A stretch of DNA of 64,000 bases. It comes from Streptomyces sp. CG4 (GTDB lineage Bacteria > Actinomycetota > Actinomycetes > Streptomycetales > Streptomycetaceae). The translations under genes were made by a program, and so were the position numbers. Location of the stretch: NCBI RefSeq assembly GCF_041080655.1, contig NZ_CP163525.1, positions 4,154,001-4,218,000 of the forward strand, given 5' to 3'. Below, in pieces: positions 17,808 to 26,368 of the stretch; position 1 is the stretch's first letter, and each line of letters opens with the position of its first letter. The notes under the pieces were generated by a model. That model had not been told where the DNA came from. It searched no databases and saw only the letters and a program-made list of their open reading frames with translations.

Positions 17808-19073
17808 CTAGGCGAGGAACTGCTTCCAGCCACCGGTGGGCGCCTGTCCGACCCCGAGCGAGCGCAGCTTGGTGAGCACCTCGGGCTTCTGCACGTCGAT
17901 CCAGTCGCAGAACTGCCGGAAGGAGACGAGGCGGACGTCGGCGCCCTTCTCCTTCGCCTGCGCGATGTGCTTGAAGGCCTGCTCGACGGCGTCCATGTAG
18001 ATGCCGCCGTTCCAGTGCTCGAAGTGGTTGCCGATGAAGAACGGCGCCCGGTTGGTGAAGTATGCCCGCTTGAAGCCGGCGATGTACGCCCCGGCCGCCT
18101 GCTCGCGCCAGGCCGGGTAGTTGGACGGCGGCGCCTTGGTCGAGTTCTGCGACTGGTTGAACATCATGTTGTAGTCCATGGACAGGACCTGGAACTTCTT
18201 GCCGGGGAACGGGATCGCCTGCAGCGGGAAGTCCCACAGCCCGTGCTTCTTCGACGGCCACACCTGCAGGCCGCCGGGCGAGGAGGCGTCGTAGCGCCAG
18301 CCCAGCTCACGGGCGGTCGGCAGCAGGTTCTCCTGGTTGAGCAGGCAGGGCGTACGACCGCCGACGAGCTCCTTCTCGTAGTCGAACGGCAGGGCCGGCA
18401 TGTCCGAGAAGCCGGTGTTCGTCTTCCAGTTCTTGACGAAGGACTTGGCCTGCTTGATCTCGCTGTGCCACTGCTGGGGCGTCCACCACTTGACCGAGGT
18501 GTGAGCCTCGCCACAGAAGTGGCCGTTGAAGTGGGTGCCTATCTCGTGGCCTTCGAGCCAGGCCCGGCGGACGTTGGTCAGCGTCGCCTTGACGTGGTCG
18601 TTGTTCAGGTAGCCGATGTCGGAGGCGCCGATCTTGTTGTTCGGCGGCTGGTACATCCGCTTCTTGTCCTCGGGCAGCAGGTAGAGACCCGAGAGGAAGA
18701 AGGTCATGGACGCGCCGTGCTGCTTGGCCAGGTCCAGGAAGCGCGGGAAGAGGCCGTTGCCGACCTCGCCGGCGCCGTCCCAGGAGAAGATCACGAACTG
18801 CGGCGGAGTCTGGCCGGGCTCCAGCGGCTCGGGCTTGCTCGGCTGGTGCGGCTGCTTGCCGGTGAAGGAGGTGGAGCCGTCGCCGATGAGCTTGCCCTGG
18901 GGCGCGCTCGGGTCGCCCCCCTGCCCGTCGTTGCCGCCGCCGGAACCGGCCGCGTGCCCGCTGCCGCCCGATGACGTGGAGCTACCGCAGCCGGCGAGAG
19001 TGGCGGCGGCCGCGGCACCCGCGCCGAGGCCGAGTATGCCCCGGCGGGAGAAGTTCCGGGAGTCGGTGCGCAT
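17808..19073 (-). CDS. Tat-exported lipoprotein related to polysaccharide deacetylases
   Basis: 421 residues. A Tat-type signal (SRRGILGLGAGAAAAATL) ends in the lipobox LAGCGSS. A Ser/Gly linker precedes a deacetylase-like barrel with FVIFSWDGAGE, GHEIGTHFNGHFCG (metal-type His residues) and a C-terminal RLVSFRQFCDWI. The usual catalytic NodB pattern is altered: the first motif has SWDG rather than TFDDG, so activity on peptidoglycan or other glycans is uncertain. ATG 19073 places the signal at the N-terminus; a longer in-frame start would add 12 residues. Lies upstream of resA with its own 148-bp gap. Confidence 0.78.
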   Translation of the reverse strand: MRTDSRNFSRRGILGLGAGAAAAATLAGCGSSTSSGGSGHAAGSGGGNDGQGGDPSAPQGKLIGDGSTSFTGKQPHQPSKPEPLEPGQTPPQFVIFSWDGAGEVGNGLFPRFLDLAKQHGASMTFFLSGLYLLPEDKKRMYQPPNNKIGASDIGYLNNDHVKATLTNVRRAWLEGHEIGTHFNGHFCGEAHTSVKWWTPQQWHSEIKQAKSFVKNWKTNTGFSDMPALPFDYEKELVGGRTPCLLNQENLLPTARELGWRYDASSPGGLQVWPSKKHGLWDFPLQAIPFPGKKFQVLSMDYNMMFNQSQNSTKAPPSNYPAWREQAAGAYIAGFKRAYFTNRAPFFIGNHFEHWNGGIYMDAVEQAFKHIAQAKEKGADVRLVSFRQFCDWIDVQKPEVLTKLRSLGVGQAPTGGWKQFLA

Positions 19074-19235
19074 GAAAATCCCCGATTCGTCGCGCCTGCT
19101 GGTAGACACCCACTGAGAGGGCGCGACGGCCGGGAAGGTTCACTTGAATTCGTATGCTTTTCGCAATAACTCAGGCAAAAATGCCTAAGGTGCGTCAAAT
19201 AAGCTGCAGGAAACGGCAGTTTCGCGCCACCGGCG

Positions 19236-19946
19236 TCACGCACCGAAGGCCTTGCTCTTCCCCGGCACCGGCTTGGCACCGGCCCGCAGATGAGCCGGGA
19301 CAAGATCGATGGCGGGCTCGCTGTAACCCACCGACACGATCCGGTCGCCGAGATACGTGAACGTCGTCAGAGAGGCGAGCGTGCACTGCCGCTTGCGCGG
19401 ATCGTGCCACAGCCGGCGCCGTTCCACATAGGACCGCACGATCCAGATCGGCAGCTGATGGCTGACCAGCACCGCCTCGTGCCCGCGGGCCTGGTCCTTG
19501 GCCGCGTTCAGCGCGCCCATCATCCGCACCACCTGGTCGACGTACGGCTCGCCCCAGGACGGCTTGAACGGGTTGACGAGGTGCTTCCAGTTGCCGGGCT
19601 TGCGCAGCGCGCCGTCGCCCACGCCGAAGGTCTTGCCCTGGAAGACGTTGTCGGCCTCGATGAGCCGCTCGTCGGTGTCCAGATCGAGACTGTGCGCCTT
19701 GGCGATCGGGGTGGCCGTCTCCTGCGCCCGCTCCAGCGGCGAGGCACAGACGTACGTCACATCCCGCGGGGCGAGGTGCTCGGCGACCCGGTCGGCCATC
19801 TGCCGGCCCAGCTCGGACAGGTGGTACCCGGGCAGCCGCCCGTACAGGATCCCGTCCGGGTTGTCGACCTCGCCGTGGCGCATGAGATGGACGACGGTGA
19901 CGTCCTTGTCCCGGTCGCCGGCGCCGCTGCTGATGATGTTGCTCAC
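19236..19946 (-). CDS. Histidine phosphatase (phosphoglycerate mutase-like) family protein
   Basis: 236 residues with the RHG motif VVHLMRHGEVDNPDGILYGR near residue 20, Arg in CASPLERAQETATP (~70) and the second catalytic His in GHEAVLVSHQLPIWI (~160). It dephosphorylates small phosphoesters in the cytosol; the substrate is unknown. Start GTG overlaps the hemL stop by four bases (GTGA), so both are translated from one mRNA. This hemL-phosphatase pairing is common in streptomycetes. Confidence 0.88.
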   Translation of the reverse strand: MSNIISSGAGDRDKDVTVVHLMRHGEVDNPDGILYGRLPGYHLSELGRQMADRVAEHLAPRDVTYVCASPLERAQETATPIAKAHSLDLDTDERLIEADNVFQGKTFGVGDGALRKPGNWKHLVNPFKPSWGEPYVDQVVRMMGALNAAKDQARGHEAVLVSHQLPIWIVRSYVERRRLWHDPRKRQCTLASLTTFTYLGDRIVSVGYSEPAIDLVPAHLRAGAKPVPGKSKAFGA

Positions 19947-21268
19947 GCGGTGGCCTCCGCAGCCGCCCGGGCCGCCGCCGGAAGGGCGTCGGCGATCTTC
20001 TGGATGGCCCGCTCGTCGTGGGTCGTGGACACGAACCAGGACTCGAACGAGGACGGCGGCAGATAGACGCCGTTCGCGAGGAGGGAGTGGAAGAACGCGG
20101 TGAAGCGGAAGGACTCCTGCCGCTTGGCGTCCTCGTACGTCCGCACCTGCCGGTCGGTGAAGAAGACGGAGAACATGTTGGAGGCCGTCTGCACCCGGTG
20201 TGCGACACCCTCCTTGCTCAGCGCCTCGGTGACGAGGGCCCGGATCTGCGCGGACACGGCGTCGACCGTGTCGTAGGCCGCGTCGTCGAGCAGCCGCAGC
20301 TGGGCGAGCCCGGCGGCGGTGGCGACGGGGTTGCCGGACAGCGTGCCGGCCTGGTACACGGGCCCGGCGGGAGCCAGATGCGCCATGACATCGGCGCGCC
20401 CCCCGAAGGCGGCGGCGGGGAAGCCCCCGCCCATGACCTTCCCGAACGTCATGAGGTCGGGCTTGACCCCGTCGATCCCGTACCACCCGGCCCGGCTGGT
20501 CCTGAAGCCCGTCATGACCTCGTCGGAGATGTAGAGGGCGCCGTTCTTCCGGCAGGCGTCCTTCAGCCCCTGGTTGAAGCCGGGGTCCGGCGGGACGACG
20601 CCCATGTTGCCCGGCGAGGCCTCGGTGATCACACACGCGATCTCGCCCGGGAACCGGTGGAAGGCCTCCTGCACGGACTCCAGATCGTTGTACGGCAGCA
20701 CGATCGTGTCGCCGGCCTGGGCCCCGGTGACGCCCGGGGTGTCGGGAAGGGCGAAGGTGGCCACACCGGACCCGGCGGCAGCGAGGAGGCTGTCGACATG
20801 CCCGTGATAGCAGCCGGCGAACTTGATGACCTTGGACCGGCGGGTGAACCCACGCGCGAGCCGGATGGCGCTCATGGTCGCCTCGGTCCCGCTGCTGACG
20901 AGCCGTACCTGCTCGACGGGCTCGACCCGGGCGACGATCTCCTCGGCGAGGGCGACCTCGCCCTCACCGGGCGTGCCGAAGGACGTACCGCGGGCGACGG
21001 CCTCCTGGACGGCGGCGATGACCTCGGGGTGCGCGTGCCCGAGGATCATCGGGCCCCAGGAGCACACCAGGTCGACGTATTCACGCCCATCGGCGTCGGT
21101 GAGGTACGGACCGCGGCCGGACACCATGAAGCGGGGCGTACCGCCGACGGCGCGGAAGGCGCGCACCGGGGAGTTCACCCCGCCGGGCGTGACGGCGGAG
21201 GCGCGGTCGAAGAGCGCCTGGGAGGCGGGCGCATCGTAGGGATAGGGCGTTTCGCTCAGGGCACTCAT
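19943..21268 (-). CDS. hemL: Glutamate-1-semialdehyde 2,1-aminomutase
   Basis: 441 residues of a class-III PLP-dependent aminomutase. It opens SQALFDRASAVTPGGVNSPV with the usual substrate-binding GGVNSPVRAF, then SSGTEATMSAIRLARG (phosphate binding), DEVMTGFR and the PLP lysine in MTFGKVMGGGFP. It converts glutamate-1-semialdehyde to 5-aminolevulinate, the first committed tetrapyrrole precursor step after GluTR. ATG 21268 is the natural start; an extended frame continues upstream through repeat DNA but has no conserved residues. The product supplies haem for the neighbouring cytochrome c operon, though linkage may be coincidental. Confidence 0.97.
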   Translation of the reverse strand: MSALSETPYPYDAPASQALFDRASAVTPGGVNSPVRAFRAVGGTPRFMVSGRGPYLTDADGREYVDLVCSWGPMILGHAHPEVIAAVQEAVARGTSFGTPGEGEVALAEEIVARVEPVEQVRLVSSGTEATMSAIRLARGFTRRSKVIKFAGCYHGHVDSLLAAAGSGVATFALPDTPGVTGAQAGDTIVLPYNDLESVQEAFHRFPGEIACVITEASPGNMGVVPPDPGFNQGLKDACRKNGALYISDEVMTGFRTSRAGWYGIDGVKPDLMTFGKVMGGGFPAAAFGGRADVMAHLAPAGPVYQAGTLSGNPVATAAGLAQLRLLDDAAYDTVDAVSAQIRALVTEALSKEGVAHRVQTASNMFSVFFTDRQVRTYEDAKRQESFRFTAFFHSLLANGVYLPPSSFESWFVSTTHDERAIQKIADALPAAARAAAEATA

Positions 21269-21921
21269 GGCGTGCGACTTCTCCGGCTTCTCGGACTCCG
21301 GTGACTTCGGTGACCTCCTCAGGGTAGGCCGCGGCCCGACGGACGCGTGGCCCGCCTCGGGATCGAGACGCTGAGGGGCGGGGCGGCGGAGGTGCGGCGG
21401 ACACGGCGGCGCACGTGGTGGCGGACGCAGCGACGGACGTGGCGGCGCAGGTGGCGCCGGACATGGCGGCGGACGTGGCCGAGGGACGTGGCGGTCGAAG
21501 TTCTGCCGTCCATCGCCGCCGTCCGCCATCTGCGAGACTGAGACCTGATACACACAGCTCATACGCACGTAGTGATCAGGGACCGGAAAAGATCCCGTGG
21601 CCTGTTGTTCCACCGCACGTTTCGGCGGGCGGCCGTGGGGGAGGTCACTGACACGATGATCGGGTTGCGCGGCGGGGGCCACGCGTCCTAAAAAAGCAGT
21701 CGGGTGGAGATATGCATCGCGGTGGCGGACTGGGCGAGGGGACTGATGACCTGGGTCCTCGACGTGCCCGGCGGGGAAGGCACCGGCGCGACGCGGAGGA
21801 AGCGACCGAATCACGTCAGGCTGAAGCACGTCATACACAGGGTGTACCGGGCGAGCCCGAGCGGCACGACCGGCGGGCCGACCGCCTCAGGGCGGGGAGC
21901 AGGAATGGTGGTCGGGTGGGG
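21269..21921. other. 653-bp gene-free stretch upstream of hemL
   Basis: It holds promoters for hemL (left) and the small conserved gene (right). A tandem-repeat tract lies inside it (21417-21497). I see no convincing gene; the frames that run through it are repeat-driven or lack a start. Confidence 0.5.
21417..21497. repeat. Imperfect 12-bp tandem repeats (GTGGCGCCGGAC-like)
   Basis: Six to seven imperfect units such as GTGGCGGCGCAG, GTGGCGCCGGAC, ATGGCGGCGGAC and GTGGCCGAGGGAC follow one another. Read on the minus strand they would encode HVRR repeats, but no initiation or conserved product is evident. Confidence 0.6.
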
Positions 21922-22353
21922 GTGACGTACAAATACTTCGGTGCGCCGGACGGCGCCACCGCGGCCCGTGTCCCCATCTCCATGCGCCCCGAGGAACTCG
22001 GCGGCGACGAGCTGGGCATGAACGGCATGTTCACCAAGATCAAGCCGGAGACGATGGCGGCGATGGTCCTCACCGGCATCGAGGGCGTCCCCCTGCACAA
22101 GGTCCCGCCCCTGGAACTGGTCGTCCTGCACCCCGACTACGCGGTCGTCAGGCTGCCCATGACCGTCGTCGACCCCCTGCGCGGCATCGGCGAGGAAGCG
22201 GTCGGCGCGGCGGCCTTCATCTGGTCGACGGTCCCGGACCGCGGGGGTCCACGGGACGCGTTCAACGTGTACCAGCTGCTGCACGAGTGGCAGGACTTCA
22301 GCCATCGACTGCATGAGGCGGGGCATCAGCCGTACTGCCTGGTGTGGCCCTGA
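21922..22353 (+). CDS. Conserved small protein; its 3' end is the element attachment site
   Basis: 143 residues starting at GTG 21922 (VTYKYFGAPDGATAARVPIS). No domain is recognised. It looks like a single soluble alpha/beta domain ending LHEWQDFSHRLHEAGHQPYC. The same C-terminal 24 residues are encoded again at 43404-43478, and the intervening DNA carries an integrase, so this gene is the integration target. The gene stays intact: the last codons after the 26-bp core are supplied by the element. A strong terminator follows the stop codon. Confidence 0.75.
   Translation: MTYKYFGAPDGATAARVPISMRPEELGGDELGMNGMFTKIKPETMAAMVLTGIEGVPLHKVPPLELVVLHPDYAVVRLPMTVVDPLRGIGEEAVGAAAFIWSTVPDRGGPRDAFNVYQLLHEWQDFSHRLHEAGHQPYCLVWP
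22309..22334. repeat. attL core (26-bp direct repeat, left copy)
   Basis: Identical to 43434-43459. It lies in the last codons of the gene at 21922-22353, encoding LHEAGHQP. It is the likely strand-exchange site. Confidence 0.8.
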
Positions 22354-22383
22354 TCGGCTCTGAGCTGGGGTTTCTTGCGGGTT

Positions 22384-22411
22384 GGGCGGGGTCTTCGGAC
22401 CTCGCCCTTTT
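22384..22411 (+). terminator. Intrinsic terminator after target gene
   Basis: GGGCGGGGTC pairs with GACCTCGCCC (one G-T wobble) around a TTCG tetraloop and is followed by TTTT. It sits between the convergent target gene and integrase gene and is supplied by the element. A related but weaker hairpin follows the right-end copy. Confidence 0.75.
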
Positions 22412-22429
22412 GGGTGCCGGGGAGGGCCG

Positions 22430-23776
22430 TCAGGCGGCCAGGGCACATTGAGGGCACATTGGTTTTGCTGGGGGTGCTGATGTGCCCTGGGCTGCGGGTG
22501 GGTCGCCGTCGTTTTCCGCCTCGGCTTCCGTTTCCGTGAAGGCGTCGTCGATCGCCTTGCGGGTGCGGGTCTCGCTGGACGGCAGCAAGTGCGTGTACGT
22601 CCGGAGCGTGAAGCCCGGGTCCGAGTGGCCGAGGTACTCGGAGAGCGCCTTTATGCTCTCACCCGCGTCCAGGAGCACGGAGGCGTAGGCGTGCCGGAGG
22701 GCGTGCATCCCGTCTTCGGGGGCCGCCTGGAGGTACCTCGCACCGCGCTCGCGGGGAGGGATCACGCCAGCGGCAGCCAGAGCGCGCTTCCAGTCGCCCA
22801 TGTTGAAGACGCTGCGGTTGTAGGCCCGCCCCTTCTGGTCGACGAAGAGGAGACGGAAGGTCTTCGGCTCGCCGTCCGGCTTGGCCCACGGCAGGGTGAC
22901 CTCGACCGGCGGGAACTCCTTCGTGTGGGCCTTGAGGGCGGCAGCAAGCTGGGCCGGTAGAGGCACAGATCGGATCTTGTTCCCCTTGGGCAGGGCGAAG
23001 ACGGGCTTCGTGCCGACGAGCCGTACCTGGCGGTTGACGTGGATCCAGCCGGTCTTGAAGTCGATGTCCTCGACGGCAAAGCCGAAGACCTCGCCCTGAC
23101 GCAGGCCGCAGCCAAAGGCGAGCTTGCCGCCGGCCTGGAAGCGCTTGGGCAGGCCGGCGAGGACTGCCCGGACGCGCTCCAGCGGCCAAGGGATGATCTT
23201 CTTCTTGGTCGCGGTCGGCAGCTTGACCGACTTCGCCTTGCAGGGGTTCTTCGGCAGGAGCCCATCCTCCACGGCCGCGCCGAGGATGCTGGAGAGGATG
23301 TCGAAGATGCCCTCGATCGTCGACACCTCCAGGCGGGCGTCCTGGAGGGTGCGGATCCAGCCCTGGATGACCGAGGGCTGGTTGAGGGAACGAAGCTCGC
23401 GTCGCCCGAGGTGCTCGACGATGTGGTTGCGGACCGTTGCCTCGTAGCGGAGGGCTGTCGTCGGACCGACGGAGTTCGCGTCCAACCACTTCTGTGCGTA
23501 GGCGCCGAGCGTCTGCTTCGTCTCGGCTGGCACGACGTAGGAACCGCGCCGGATCTCGACGTCGACCTCAGCGGCCCGGTTGTCCGCCTCAGCCTTGGTG
23601 TCGAAGTTTTCCTTGCGCTGGCGGCCGTCCAGATCGCGGTAGCGGACCTGCCACCGCTTGCCGACGCCATGATCGGCGGTGGGGACCATCTGCCGCGTAC
23701 GGCTCTTGTGTTCACCGCACTCGGCCTCGGTGGGCTTGGGGTGGGACTTGTGCCAGCGGTCGTACACGTCAGCCAA
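22430..23776 (-). CDS. Tyrosine-type site-specific integrase of the element
   Basis: 448 residues. An N-terminal AP2/SAM-like arm-binding region (RWQVRYRDLDGRQRKENFDT, ~35-55) and core-binding domain (TLGAYAQKWLDANSVGPTT) precede the catalytic domain with GCGLRQGE (first Arg), HALRHAYASVLLDAG (HxxR), LGHSDPGFTLRTYTHLL (His and nucleophile Tyr). It catalyses integration at the small-gene 3' end, and with the excisionase, excision. TTG 23776 gives MADVYDRWHKSHPKP, typical for these integrases, and overlaps the upstream XRE gene by 8 nt. It ends MCPQCALAA, encoded by the GGGCACATT repeats. Confidence 0.93.
   Translation of the reverse strand: MADVYDRWHKSHPKPTEAECGEHKSRTRQMVPTADHGVGKRWQVRYRDLDGRQRKENFDTKAEADNRAAEVDVEIRRGSYVVPAETKQTLGAYAQKWLDANSVGPTTALRYEATVRNHIVEHLGRRELRSLNQPSVIQGWIRTLQDARLEVSTIEGIFDILSSILGAAVEDGLLPKNPCKAKSVKLPTATKKKIIPWPLERVRAVLAGLPKRFQAGGKLAFGCGLRQGEVFGFAVEDIDFKTGWIHVNRQVRLVGTKPVFALPKGNKIRSVPLPAQLAAALKAHTKEFPPVEVTLPWAKPDGEPKTFRLLFVDQKGRAYNRSVFNMGDWKRALAAAGVIPPRERGARYLQAAPEDGMHALRHAYASVLLDAGESIKALSEYLGHSDPGFTLRTYTHLLPSSETRTRKAIDDAFTETEAEAENDGDPPAAQGTSAPPAKPMCPQCALAA
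22440..22461. repeat. Direct repeat of GGGCACATT, left arm
   Basis: Two copies of GGGCACATT separated by GA, inside the end of the integrase gene. A matching pair, GGGCACAT-CCA-GGGCACAT, lies at 43277-43296 in the same orientation near the other end. Candidate integrase arm-type binding sites. Confidence 0.5.
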
Positions 23777-24065
23777 GAAGGACCCCCTGAATGCGCTCCC
23801 AGGTCCGGAGCGGAGAGGTCTCCAGAGGCAGCAGGACTGCGTGCGAGACGCCGAGGGCGGCGGCGATCGCGACGAGGTCGTCGACGTCACAGCGGCGGTG
23901 GGCGCGCTCGGTGCGGCTGAGGGCTGTGTTACACGTCGGGCGGCCCAGCGCGGTGCATCGGGCAGCCAGCTGGTGCTGGGTCAGGCCGCGCGCGATGCGT
24001 ATTCGCTCTATGGCGCGGGCGGCGTGGAGGCCGGCGGGGCCTATTTCAACGGGTCGAGTTGCCAT
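23769..24065 (-). CDS. XRE-type helix-turn-helix regulator next to integrase
   Basis: 98 residues: ARAIERIRIARGLTQHQLAA and ALSRTERAHRRCDVDDLVAI form a Cro/C1-type helix-turn-helix (about 15-70), with a short C-terminal helix. It likely represses integrase and the element's divergent promoter. ATG 24065 begins MATRPVEIGPAGLH. Its 3' end overlaps the integrase start, so they are co-expressed. The upstream 480 bp contain paired inverted repeats that could be its operators. Confidence 0.82.
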   Translation of the reverse strand: MATRPVEIGPAGLHAARAIERIRIARGLTQHQLAARCTALGRPTCNTALSRTERAHRRCDVDDLVAIAAALGVSHAVLLPLETSPLRTWERIQGVLLG

Positions 24066-24105
24066 GACAGGTAGCTGTAACTTGCAGCCGACCTTTATGG
24101 CAAGA

Positions 24106-24122
24106 GTTGGCTCTAAAACTCT
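24106..24122. promoter_or_regulatory. 17-bp inverted-repeat operator candidate, left copy
   Basis: GTTGGCTCTAAAACTCT; its reverse complement differs by one base from 24459-24475. The local sequence also forms the palindrome AGAGTT-N8-AACTCT (24103-24122). The pair sits ahead of each divergent operon, as expected for operators or promoters controlled by the XRE protein. Confidence 0.5.
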
Positions 24123-24458
24123 ACAGAAGTCGTTGCAGGGTGACCGTGGGGCGGCGTGGCGTTTATCTCGCCCATTCACGAGGCACGGACGAGTAATTCC
24201 GGGAGTCGCCGTGCTAACTTGCCGTCACGCGTGAACTTTGGGCGTTTTGAGCCGGTAACCGATGATGTGCTCACCGCTTGCTTCAGCTCACCTGATCACC
24301 TGCCCAGACAGGCTCCGGCCTGCACCAACCGACGAGACGGGCCCGGTCGGTGCCCCCCGGGCGATCAGGGATGAGGAGGTAGTCGCCAACTTTTTGGTCA
24401 ACGGCCGATCCACCTCTACGGTTATTACCCCTCCCAGCCACGCCGAGGGAATTAGTGG

Positions 24459-24475
24459 AGAGTTTTAGAACCAAC
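24459..24475. promoter_or_regulatory. 17-bp inverted-repeat operator candidate, right copy
   Basis: AGAGTTTTAGAACCAAC, the opposite-strand match (16/17) of 24106-24122, located ~70 bp upstream of the excisionase start. Confidence 0.5.
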
Positions 24476-24544
24476 GCTGGACTTCTTCGCTGGCGGTGTG
24501 GCTGTGTTGTCCAGGCACGCTGTCCAAGACCGAAAAGGAGCCCT

Positions 24545-24787
24545 GTGCCGAATACCTCTCTCCGCAGCGCGAACGCCCCTTCCTCCGCCGACGCTGCCCG
24601 GCGCGGCCCGTTGGCCACCCCGGCGGAAGTCGCTGCCTATCTCGGGGTGCCGGTGAAAACGCTCTACCAGTGGAAGTACCGGGGCCTCGGCCCCAACGTG
24701 CACAAGGTCGGCCGCCACCTCCGCTACCGCTGGTCCGAGGTGGACGCCTGGGTGAACGCCCAGTCCGCGTACGACCTCACGGCCTGA
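24545..24787 (+). CDS. Excisionase-like MerR/helix-turn-helix protein
   Basis: 80 residues: ATPAEVAAYLGVPVKTLYQW and KYRGLGPNVHKVGRHLRYRW form the winged-helix of the AlpA/Xis-like MerR superfamily (about 25-70). It would bend attachment-site DNA and direct the integrase towards excision. GTG 24545 follows AAGGAG. It is the first gene of the plus-strand mobility operon, followed by the DUF3631 ATPase. Confidence 0.85.
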   Translation: MPNTSLRSANAPSSADAARRGPLATPAEVAAYLGVPVKTLYQWKYRGLGPNVHKVGRHLRYRWSEVDAWVNAQSAYDLTA

Positions 24788-24924
24788 AGCCGCCCTGCCG
24801 GGACAGCGAAGCGGCTCTCCGCGAGCCACCGCCGAGAGCCACAGAGTCCCCGCCCCCATCGCCCTTGAACGATCGAATCGGTGGGCCGGGCCTTGCCCGT
24901 CCGGCCCACCGGGAAGGAACGCCT

Positions 24925-26175
24925 ATGGACGAATCTACGTCCCCCGACTCCTCCGCCGCATCCTCGATACCCACCTGGCCGCCCGTCGCCGCCCTGGGCC
25001 AGGACGCCACCGCGAAAGCCTCGACCTCGGAGGACGACGAGCCAGGGCAGCCCGGAGAAGGCGCACAGCTACTGGACGAGCTGCAGGAAGCCATCGCGCG
25101 GTACGTGATCCTGCCCAGCAGTGAGGCGCTGACCGCCGTCACGCTGTGGGTGGCGGCCACGCACATCCAGCCCGCCCTCCAGCACGCACCTCGCCTCGCC
25201 GTGGTCGGGCCTGCGAAGCGGTGCGGTAAGTCCCGCCTGCTGGACGTGCTCACCGAGACTGTGCGCGAGCCGCTGATCACGGTCAACACCAGCCCGGCGG
25301 TGGTCTTCCGCGCCATCGGTGCGGACCCGCCCACCCTGCTGGTGGACGAGGCCGACACCATCTTCGGCAGCATCAAGGCCGCCGAAAAGAACGAGGAGCT
25401 GCGTGGCCTCCTCAACGCCGGCCACCAGCGCAACCGGCCCGCCCTGCGGATCTCCGGGCCGGAGCACAAGCCGCAGGCGTTCCCCACCTTCGCCATGGCC
25501 GCGCTCGCCGGCATCGGGGACCTGCCGGACACGGTCATGGACCGGGCCGTGGTGATCCGAATGCAGCGGCGCAAGCCAGGTGAGCGGGTGGAACAGTTCC
25601 GCTCCCGCCGCGACATACCCGCCCTGCACGCCCTACGTGACCGGCTGACTGCCTGGCTGCGCCCGCTGATGGACACCGCAGCCGACCTGGTGCCGCCGAT
25701 GCCGGTGCAGGACCGTGCGGCCGACACCTGGGAACCGCTGGTGGTCGTCGCCGAACTGGCAGGCGACTCCTGGCCGGAGCGAGCACGCGAAGCGTGCGTG
25801 GCCATGTGTGCCGCCGAGGTCGGCCAGGACGACGAGTCCAACGTGAAGACACGCCTGCTGAAGGACATCCGCCGCGTCTTCGCGTGCTACGGCGATCCTG
25901 ACACCGTGCGCACGCGGGACCTGCTGGAAGAGCTACTCAAGGACCAGGAGGCGCCGTGGGCGGAGTACCGCAACACCGGTCTGACCCCGCGCTACCTGGG
26001 GATCCTGCTGAAGGACTTCGGTATCCAGGCAGCCGTCCTCCGCTTCGAAGGCGGACGGCAGGCCCGGGGATTCACCCACGCACAGTTCACCGATGCCTGG
26101 GCCCGCTACTGCCCCGAGGAGCAGCCACCCGACGGCGGTGAGACCACACGTCACGGGTCGGCCGTACACCCGTAA
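24925..26175 (+). CDS. DUF3631 P-loop ATPase/primase-helicase-like replication protein
   Basis: 416 residues. After an acidic N-terminus, a P-loop VVGPAKRCGKSRLLD (about 97-111, Walker A GPAKRCGKS) and Walker B TLLVDEADTIF (~138-148) are followed by GHQRNRPALRI and a C-terminal DUF3631 domain (VKTRLLKDIRRVF; GLTPRYLGILLKDFGI). Such proteins accompany replication modules of actinobacterial mobile elements and phages. No classical RepSA initiator is present, so this may drive replication of the excised circle. ATG 24925 follows AAGGAACGCC. Repeats just downstream could be its origin. Confidence 0.8.
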   Translation: MDESTSPDSSAASSIPTWPPVAALGQDATAKASTSEDDEPGQPGEGAQLLDELQEAIARYVILPSSEALTAVTLWVAATHIQPALQHAPRLAVVGPAKRCGKSRLLDVLTETVREPLITVNTSPAVVFRAIGADPPTLLVDEADTIFGSIKAAEKNEELRGLLNAGHQRNRPALRISGPEHKPQAFPTFAMAALAGIGDLPDTVMDRAVVIRMQRRKPGERVEQFRSRRDIPALHALRDRLTAWLRPLMDTAADLVPPMPVQDRAADTWEPLVVVAELAGDSWPERAREACVAMCAAEVGQDDESNVKTRLLKDIRRVFACYGDPDTVRTRDLLEELLKDQEAPWAEYRNTGLTPRYLGILLKDFGIQAAVLRFEGGRQARGFTHAQFTDAWARYCPEEQPPDGGETTRHGSAVHP

Positions 26176-26294
26176 ACACCCGTCGCACACGTCGCACCGC
26201 AGGTCATCCCCGTGACGGGTCCGGCAACTGTGACGGGTGCTCCCGTATCACGCCAGGCTCCCGTACCTGCCCTGACCAGGCATGCGACGGGTGC
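26166..26294. repeat. Cluster of CACCCGT/ACGGGTG repeats (iteron-like)
   Basis: At least five copies of the core occur in both orientations: ACACCCGT at 26166, ACACCCGTCGC at 26176, TGACGGGT at 26213, GTGACGGGTGC at 26230, GCGACGGGTGC at 26284. They lie directly after the DUF3631 gene and before the DUF2637 gene. Candidate replication iterons or operators. Confidence 0.45.
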
Positions 26295-26368
26295 GACGAG
26301 TCCGCCGCCCTCCCCACTGGCAACCCCGCACCGCGCCTAGGCACCCGTCTCCCCCTGGAGTACCACGC

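Larger units (their letters stand above)
24066..24544. other. 479-bp intergenic control region of the mobility module
   Basis: Lower-GC stretch between the minus-strand XRE/integrase operon and the plus-strand excisionase operon. It holds two oppositely facing copies of a 17-bp sequence (24106-24122 and 24459-24475). No gene is apparent. Confidence 0.55.

Noticed and set aside
21319..21555. Minus-strand frame encoding a His-Val-Arg-Arg repeat
   Set aside because: Derived from the 12-bp tandem repeats, without ribosome site or conserved ends.
22279..22353. tRNA as the attachment target
   Set aside because: The repeat lies in the codons of a protein gene and cannot fold as a tRNA.
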